This document shows, one piece after another, positions 57,829 through 64,000 of a DNA stretch of 64,000 nucleotides. This stretch comes from Poecilobothrus nobilitatus (Eukaryota; Arthropoda; Insecta; Diptera; Dolichopodidae): the NCBI GenBank assembly GCA_947095535.1, contig OX352774.1:221390965-221454964 (forward strand). Reading direction: 5' to 3'. Under the pieces are notes generated by a model that was given only the letters and a program-made list of their open reading frames with translations, had not been told where the DNA came from and made no database searches. Made by a program: the position numbers and the translations under genes. The number at the start of each line of letters is the position of its first letter. Position 1 is the stretch's first letter.

Positions 57829-58955
57829 CTTTTACATTTACTTGTTTTTTTTTTAATTTTTTAACTTTACTAATATTTCAAAACTAGTAAAATTTTTAAT
57901 TTTTATTTTCCACGTTTGTAGATTAACCGTTATAATATAGGATCTAAGAGTAGAACAAAGCTATTTATTTTAGTTTTTTTTTTTTGCTAATATTAAATTA
58001 GTTTCAAGGATAAAATAAAAAACAATTAAATAGAAGAAAAGTTCTTGTCATAAAAAATAAATAGTACTGTGACCTGTCTTATTTACTGTTATTCTTTTTA
58101 TGTTATTTTCGCAATGATGAAAACCGCAATTCTTTTTTTTTTTGCTCTAAAATAATGTACTGTTACATTGTATAATGATAAACTGTTACTGTTCAAAAAA
58201 AAACAAAAAAAAAAACAAAATAATAATAAAATAAAGTGATTAATTTATAGTCGCATGAGAAAAAGAAATATACACATCAATAATAACAGTAAAAAAAAAA
58301 ATAGAATAAAAAAAATTTATTCAAACGCTATTCACGTAATATAATGAAAGTCACTTAAAAAAGTATAGCAAAAATATTACTCTTGTATGATGAGAGGTAT
58401 GATATTGCATTCTTTTGTCTTTGATATAAATTTGGTCTACCTGAAATTTATGTCACTTACGAAATACCAATATTGTACAAATAAGAGAAGAAAAGAGAAA
58501 AGAAACACAAATATTATTTTAGTTCTAAAACAAAAATTAACGTAAACATAATAAGCTTGTAACTCTTATGTTGGGTTGGATTCATTGCTTCAGCAAATTA
58601 ATTGTGCAAATATTTTTCATATAAGAATATAATATTATAGAAGCTATAAAAATCATGTAGAAGTTATTTTAAAAAAGAAATTACATAAGAGCTAAAGTAT
58701 CCAAAATATTTATGTTAAAAATAAATAAATCATAATTTTTACTTTAATTCATTATTAAATAAAGTATATACCTTACATCTAGAAGAAGTAGAGAATACTT
58801 TATCGAAAGATGTAGTTATTCAAAAAATATCTTTCATCAATAGTCTTTTGACAAAAAAAACTACATTTTAACAAAAGTTCACATGGTACAAAATTAGGCA
58901 ACAAAAATGATATTTTTGGACAAAAATATAGAGAAAAAGTCGAAAAAACAAAAAA
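57829..58955. other. AT-rich non-coding DNA
   Basis: A and T runs; ATTGCTTCAGCAAATT near 58586 is shared with 29301. No gene. Confidence 0.5.
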
Positions 58956-59811
58956 ACAAGGTAGAATGTAGACCAACGGTTTTTAAAAGCGCACATTTCC
59001 AAAACTCAATACAAACTGTTTAGAAGTGTGACTTACACAAAAATTTGAAAATTTCATGTAATACGAAAAAACGTAAAAATAGGACATTTTTGAAATTTTG
59101 AGGGGCCGTAAGTCCGGAATCCTACATAACTAAGAAAAGCCGTTAACACACGTAAAAATATATTATTGAACATTTAATTTTGATGCCTTGCCGAAGAAAA
59201 ATTTGTACAGGTGCCTAAGTTACAGGTGTCTAAAAACACCAAATTTTCAATTTTTGAGACGTAATAACTCTTAAAGAGGGGGTGCTACCAAAAAATTTTC
59301 TGAGGAAACTTATACTAATTCTTCTTGTCTTGTACTTATACTAATTCTTCTTGACAAGTTCTTTCTTGTCTCAAAATTTCAAGCCTTTATCTAGAAGCAT
59401 GCCGGAGTTATGAAAGTAGAAAAATCATGCAAAATTTGGTTTTCACATAACGGTAAATTTAAATACTAAATTTAAAAAAATTGTATAATTTTCATATTAA
59501 TTTAGAAAGATAAAAGAAATACCTGTCGAATGACGTTTTCAGATTGAAAAAATCTTAAGCAGAACATAAGATATATGCATTTAAAAATAGGGCTTTTTCA
59601 AAGTTTGAGGGGCTGTAGCTCCGTAATGGGAGGGGCTACATGAAAAAGTTGTTCAACAAAATTATTTTTTTTTTGAGACCTACCTAATGGTTAAAATTTT
59701 TTTTCTCTATCTTTAACGGTGTAGAAGTTTTGTAAACAGACGGACGGATGGACGGACAGAGTGAAACTAATAAGCACATTTTTTCAAATTTTTTTTGGAA
59801 ATGTGCTAAAA
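58956..59811 (+). mobile_element. family R1 repeat, one-unit copy
   Basis: The leader from AACAAGGTAGAATGTAGACC to about 59150 is nearly identical to that at 51878. Only one internal unit is present. Its first half reads like units 1-2 of the longer copy (AAAAACACCAAATTTTCAAT, AACTCTTAAAGAGGGGG) and its second half like unit 3 (TATCTAGAAGCATGCCGGAG, AAATACTAAATTTAAAAAAA). The join near 59320-59362 carries a small duplication (ACTAATTCTTCTTG twice). The end has GACGGACGGATGGACGGAC (59740-59758) and the terminal hairpin AGCACATTT/AAATGTGCT (59773-59781 with 59799-59807). Non-coding. Confidence 0.75.
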
Positions 59812-60584
59812 ACGAGGAAGAGTGCAGTAGAGTAGACTGTGTCAACTCTGGGATACCGTATGAACGTAATATATAAAAGTTTATATAAAACTTGATCATC
59901 TTTTAAAAACATTCAGATGTTTTAGTACCGAACTACAGAGATATATTTATGTAAATTGTGGAGTTGTATGACAGCTACCCGAATCTATTGCTCCTAGCTT
60001 CATTAAGTTCCAAGAAATGCAAGAAGCCTGAATCGGGTGCTTTAGACCAATCAAATTTTACAAAAGTTTTTGGCATGCAACTCGACACTTTTTCACTAAA
60101 TTTCAGATAGCTAGCTTCAATATACACTGAGTTATTTTCATTTAAAAAGAGAAGTTGTATGGCAACTACCCGAACCTGTCATATCATCACAACCAAATTT
60201 TACAGAAGTTATTGCCATAAAACTGGATCACCATTTGCAAAATTTCAGATACCTAGATTGAATACACACTGGGTTATTTCCATTTAATGAAAGAAGTTGT
60301 ATGGCAGCTACTCGAAGCCGCCGACCGAAAATGTTGGATTTAAATAGCAAAACTAACAATTTTGCAAAAGTGACGTAAAAAAAATGTCAGCCTCCTAGCT
60401 CCTTTATTTTTTGAGTTATCGTGCGGACGGACGGACGAACGTACATGGCTTAATCGACTCAGAATTTGATTCTGAGCCGATCCATACCTTTGACACTATA
60501 TCTAGCTCGACTCCTTTAAGGTGTCACAAACGTAATGGCAAATGTATTATACCCTTGAACATAGTTCATACGGGTATAAAGATG
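59812..60584 (-). mobile_element. family A repeat, near-complete copy abutting R1
   Basis: It begins ACGAGGAAGAGTGCAGTAGA directly after the R1 hairpin. Internal units repeat AGTTGTATGGCA.CTACCCGAA at 59962, 60153 and 60295 (spacings 191 and 142), with CAGAAGTTATTGCCATAAAA and AAATTTCAGAT.CCTAG phrases. The other end holds GAGTTATCGTGCGGACGGACGG, a hairpin TCAGAAT/ATTCTGA (about 60459-60475), TCTAGCTCGACTCCTTTAAGG, TATTATACCC and ACGGGTATAAA. The reading frame at 60411-60638 only spans this end. Confidence 0.7.
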
Positions 60585-60659
60585 CAAGAGAGTTATCAAC
60601 AAGCTAAAATTCTGGTTCAACCTAAGGTTGAAACGTAAAATCCACGTTTCAAAGAATAA

Positions 60660-60843
60660 AAAAACAGCACGAAAACAGCTTTGGGTTATTTAAATAATGT
60701 GCAAAACAGAGCTATTCATCTTATCAACGACTTCAATGCTCACTCCACTCAGCTATCGTCGCACAGTTGGGTCATCTTGTTGGTGATCTTGTTTTATAGA
60801 AATCTCATAGGGATTAACACCAACCCCAGTAAAAGAAAATAAA
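60660..60843 (+). pseudogene. short non-LTR reverse transcriptase C-terminal relic
   Basis: TALGYLNNVQNRAIHLINDF followed by NAHSTQLSS resembles the end of Jockey/CR1-type reverse transcriptases, where a helix of the form L..VQ.RA.RLI.D is followed by a short loop and HRR.VG.L.LFYR. The second motif is present only if the frame changes near 60750-60772 (SYRRTVG in one frame, VILFYRNLIGIN in another), so at least one frameshift is implied. The frame ends at TAA near 60850. It starts about 75 bases after the family A copy. The domain edge and clade are uncertain. Confidence 0.45.
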
Positions 60844-62704
60844 ATTTCACTTTGATAAAAATAAACATATAATACTTTTATTAAACGAAATTATAGGCGA
60901 GGTCGTCGTTTCAAATTCCTATTTAAAAATTGACACCCTGATTTTGTACCATAAGTCTTACAACTACAGTAAAGATTCTTTTGTTTTTTAATTGAATCGT
61001 TAAAAATATAATATTTTAACATTGTTTTAGCCGAAGCACAATAAAACATTAAATCGAACTGTAAATTTCATTGGCTATCATTATGAGATGATTTATGTTT
61101 GGTATTTTGTTAAAAGAATGCATGTTATTATTATTATTGACGGGAAACTGAATGCACAAATTTACTCAAAGAAATGCCCACAAATAAGAACCTAGGTGAT
61201 ATGTTTTAAAATTTATTTTGTTTTAAAGATAAAGGTGTAAACCAACAATAATAATTCTAAAATCTAAGAAAGAAGTGAAAAATAAAAAAAAATAAAAACA
61301 ATAATAGGTAGAAAAATATAAAGTAAAAAATTACAATAATATTTAAACAGTTACATAAAATTTAAATTAGATAATTAATTTTCTTTTAAAGAGTTAAAAA
61401 AATTTCAGTAGACTTAATAGGTACATTGTATTATAGGGGTTTCGTTTATACTATTAATATTTCTTCCTTATAAAGTATTACTAATTTATTAACTAAAATT
61501 TTTGACAGCAGCTGCTGTTATGTTATAGAAGGTGTGTATGTGTTTTAAGTACATAATTTACGAAAAAATATTATTTTAATATATTTTTTTTTAGTTTTTT
61601 ATTTTTATTATTATTATTGCACTTTTCTTTTTTTATTCTTTTTCTTTTGGTATGTAAAACTATTTTTAGTTTATCAAACTCTTTTAAAAAATTTTTTTTT
61701 TTTTGGCAATACGTAATATTGTGTAGCCTGAATGTTATCAGAAATGGTTCAATATTATGTACCTACATAATATATAAGTATTTTATATTCACATATTAAG
61801 AAAATGTTAAGAATGAATTTTGATTTTAATAATATAATGTTAGTCCTAGTTAAAATAATTTTTTCATGATATAAACGGTAAAAATAAAACAAAAACAAAA
61901 GGAGTTTAATAACAAGAAAATGTTGAGTTATTAAAATTTTGTTTTGGTTTTAGTTTTTTTTTTTTATGGACGTGTAAATGTATGTGTATATGTATTTATA
62001 AAATCGAAATCCTTTCAATGTATAAATTTTTTCTATAAGTTAAAAAAAGAAAAATATTATAATTAGGTATGTTAAAAAAAGTACACATTTATACATAACA
62101 TTATAATCAATACACATATATTATATACTTACTAAAAATATTTGTTTAACATTATGTTATACAACATGTTTACATGACTGTCAACACATAGCCTAAAAAA
62201 AAATTATGTTTATTGAAATTTATTTCAAAAAAAAACAAAAAAACAAAATAAACAAATACAACAATATAATAAAATAAATAATTTTTTTTTTCCTTTGTTT
62301 TTCGTTTTTTTTTCTAATATTTTTACAGTTTTTTTTTTCTATATGAGTTTCCTTAAAATTCTAAAAATAAAATATTTAATAAATAAAACAAAAAAAAAAA
62401 AAAAACAATGAATAAATATAATTAAATTTGTTTTAGACGTTTTATATTGTGTGTTTATTTTAAGTATTATTATATTTATTTGATATATACACGGAACAAT
62501 TTTCAATATATTTTGCATGCATATGTTAAGATAAAAACCTTAAGTAAAGAAGAAACGCTATAGCAGATAAGCTAGATAAAAATTCATAGATTATAGGTTA
62601 AAACTAAATGATGTCGAAATTTTGTACACTGATTCCCTTCAAAACAAAAAATACAGTTAGCTAAGCAATAATTGAAGTAGGTAAAATAATAAAAAATACT
62701 TGAG
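60844..62704. other. AT-rich non-coding DNA
   Basis: No gene seen. A 14-bp perfect palindrome ACAGCAGCTGCTGT (61505-61518) contains a CAGCTG E-box. The frame at 61617-61799 is Phe/Leu-rich and not credible. Confidence 0.5.
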
Positions 62705-63012
62705 ATGATACTTGAGACGGAGTGTTCAATATATATGGCAAAATTAAAAATAGTGGAAGCTATTAGGTATACAAAAATAAAAAGAGCAACTAGATTAAAT
62801 GAAAAGTTTATAATATACACGGACACCTTGAGTTCTATCAAAACTATACCGAACAACAACAACCAAAAGATCATGGCAAAAAAAATAAAAAAATAAGAAA
62901 CCACTTTCACAAAAATAAAGGCCGCATCTATATCATGTGGATACCAGGGCATGTAGGCATACATGATAATGAGTTAACAGATCAAGTAGCAAAATCAGCA
63001 ATAAAAATATAA
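62705..63012 (+). pseudogene. RNase H domain fragment of a non-LTR retrotransposon
   Basis: Two pieces in different frames form one RNase H fold. The first (62705-62893) has CSIYMAKLKIVEAIRY, matching the T-A-E-L-x-A-I box but with Lys in place of the catalytic Glu, and KFIIYTDTLSSIKTI with the catalytic Asp. After a frameshift in the A-rich run at about 62877-62896 the second (to TAA at 63012) reads GRIYIMWIPGHVGIHDNELTDQVAKSAIKI, with the His, Asn-Glu and final Asp of the C-terminal motif. In LINEs of the Jockey/I type this domain removes RNA from the RNA-DNA hybrid. The upstream reverse transcriptase is absent. The minus-strand 126-residue frame over the same bases is a shadow. Confidence 0.8.
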
Positions 63013-63111
63013 GAGAATCAGCAGCAATTTTCATAATTTTTCTTATTTTTTTATAATTTTAAAATATAAAAAAAAAATAAGAAAAATGAACAAAATAGCT
63101 GAAATTCTCTT
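63011..63111. repeat. 100-bp imperfect palindrome with almost no loop
   Basis: AAGAGAAT (63011-63018) pairs with ATTCTCTT (63104-63111), and the arms continue inward for about 50 bases with small indels (AGC.GC/GCT, ATTTTTCTTATTTTTTT/AAAAAAATAAGAAAAAT) to a centre at about 63061. The left arm begins at the stop codon of the RNase H relic. Confidence 0.7.
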
Positions 63112-63635
63112 AAGGAAACAGAGCTGAAAGCTTCCAGAAACATTTATTCTTCAGAGCACCTAAACATAAATAAATAAATATATTAAGAAAAATAAAAAGC
63201 TAGTTTTTCACAGGTAGTATTTAATATATACCTACAAGATAATGAATGGTGGTATAAAAGAAAGTGTTAGATTCAAAGTTTAAGCTGCGATTAGCGTTTT
63301 GAGAGCAAATTCTATATAATTATTTATATATTTTTATTTTTTATTATTTATTTTTTTTTTACTTAAATTTAAACAATTTTTTTTTGTTTCGACATGATTA
63401 TTATTAAAAAAAAAATTAATTTCATTTAGACTAACTTTCACATGTACTATAACACAAATTTACCTTATTCGTATATGCATATAGAATCAATAGCTCCTAT
63501 ACACTTGATAAAAATAAAGTTTTTGTTCTCAATGTTTCATTGAATTCTTGCTATACTAAATTTTATTTTTGTGAAATTTTTAAGGATTTAAGAGATTTTC
63601 TCAGTATTTGATGACTCCAGCTTATAAAATCCGAG

Positions 63636-63659
63636 ATCTCTTTAATATCTTAAAGAGAT
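63636..63659. repeat. perfect 10-bp hairpin
   Basis: ATCTCTTTAA and TTAAAGAGAT flank a 4-base loop (TATC). AAGAGAT-type words also occur just upstream. Confidence 0.75.
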
Positions 63660-63726
63660 TTTAATTTTTTTATAGTTGCTTAGAGCATATCTCATCTTCT
63701 TTCGTAATTTCTATTTGGAAAATGAT

Positions 63727-63763
63727 TAGCTAGTCACTAAACATTATTTTTGGTGACTAGCTA
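63727..63763. repeat. perfect 11-bp hairpin
   Basis: TAGCTAGTCAC (63727-63737) and GTGACTAGCTA (63753-63763) flank a 15-base loop. It could be a minimal inverted-repeat relic. Confidence 0.75.
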
Positions 63764-64000
63764 TGACCATTTTTTTAATGTAATACTTTGGTTTTCTACA
63801 TTTATTTATTTACTATTTGGTTAATATTAATAAAACAAAGTGAATATTTTTATTCTAATAGTACCATTAGTAAATGCTTAGGAATAAAAAGAAGGATTTC
63901 TTTCATACTTTGTGGTATAAAGGTTCATCTCATTTGAAGTATATTATTTACTGCATTTATAACATTCTAGCTTCCTCTATTCTATATGAATATAATAAAC

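Larger units (their letters stand above)
63112..64000. other. AT-rich non-coding DNA with hairpins
   Basis: No gene recognised. Two perfect hairpins at 63636 and 63727 are listed separately. Confidence 0.5.

Noticed and set aside
62584..62964. 126-residue minus-strand frame with membrane-like segments
   Set aside because: It is antisense to the RNase H relic; the hydrophobic runs come from A-rich plus-strand codons.

Overview
The window looks like non-coding nuclear DNA of an insect, most likely a fly (Diptera). It is extremely A+T-rich (well above 75% by eye), full of A and T homopolymer runs of 10-26 bases, and has no long open reading frame. I found no operon-like gene packing, no ribosome binding sites, no rRNA and no convincing host protein-coding exon. 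The fly assignment rests on repeats whose layout (a TATACCC-type end, a sequence around GAGTCGAT, a CCGTCCGTCCG array and internal tandem units) I remember from fly genomes. It is an inference.

Everything recognisable is mobile-element debris. (1) A tRNA-derived SINE family has six copies: 3.8, 7.0, 7.8, 10.5, 26.9 and 45.4 kb. At least two have clean target-site duplications, and the fullest copies have Pol III A and B boxes and paired RNA stems. (2) Four fragments come from non-LTR retrotransposon polymerases: a Jockey-like reverse transcriptase end at 8.75-9.58 kb, an RTE-like or related end at 27.9-28.7 kb, a short reverse transcriptase end at 60.7 kb and an RNase H domain at 62.7-63.0 kb. 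All carry stops or frameshifts. (3) Three related families of non-coding repeats carry a CCGTCCG/GACGGACG array near one end, hairpins, and internal tandem units. They are called here R1 (unit about 477 bp), A (unit about 142 bp) and C (unit 147 bp). R1 lies at 9.9, 10.6-11.7, 12, 29.9, 32.8, 40.6, 51.9-53.7 and 59 kb; A at 6.4, 31.1, 32.2, 48.8 and 59.8 kb; C at 56.6-57.8 kb. They resemble non-autonomous Helentron-like elements (HINE/DINE type), but no transposase or Rep/helicase is present. (4) Smaller items are a 106-bp mariner-like MITE at 17.0 kb, a paired unknown repeat (18.1 and 40.1 kb), a block of 43-44-bp units repeated in inverted orientation (22.3-22.7 kb), and several perfect hairpins.

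Layout: 1-3.8 kb, plain AT-rich DNA; 3.8-12.7 kb, the densest transposon cluster, with a SINE nested in an A element; 12.7-27 kb, mostly simple AT DNA with the MITE and small repeats; 27-33.7 kb, an RT relic, A and R1 fragments and an R1/A mosaic; 33.7-48.8 kb, mostly bare DNA with degraded repeats and one SINE; 48.8-60.9 kb, the second transposon cluster with the tandem-unit elements; 60.9-64 kb, bare DNA with an RNase H relic and hairpins.

No genes here work together. The window is best read as intergenic or intronic sequence. Its interest lies in how the repeats are built, nested and recombined.
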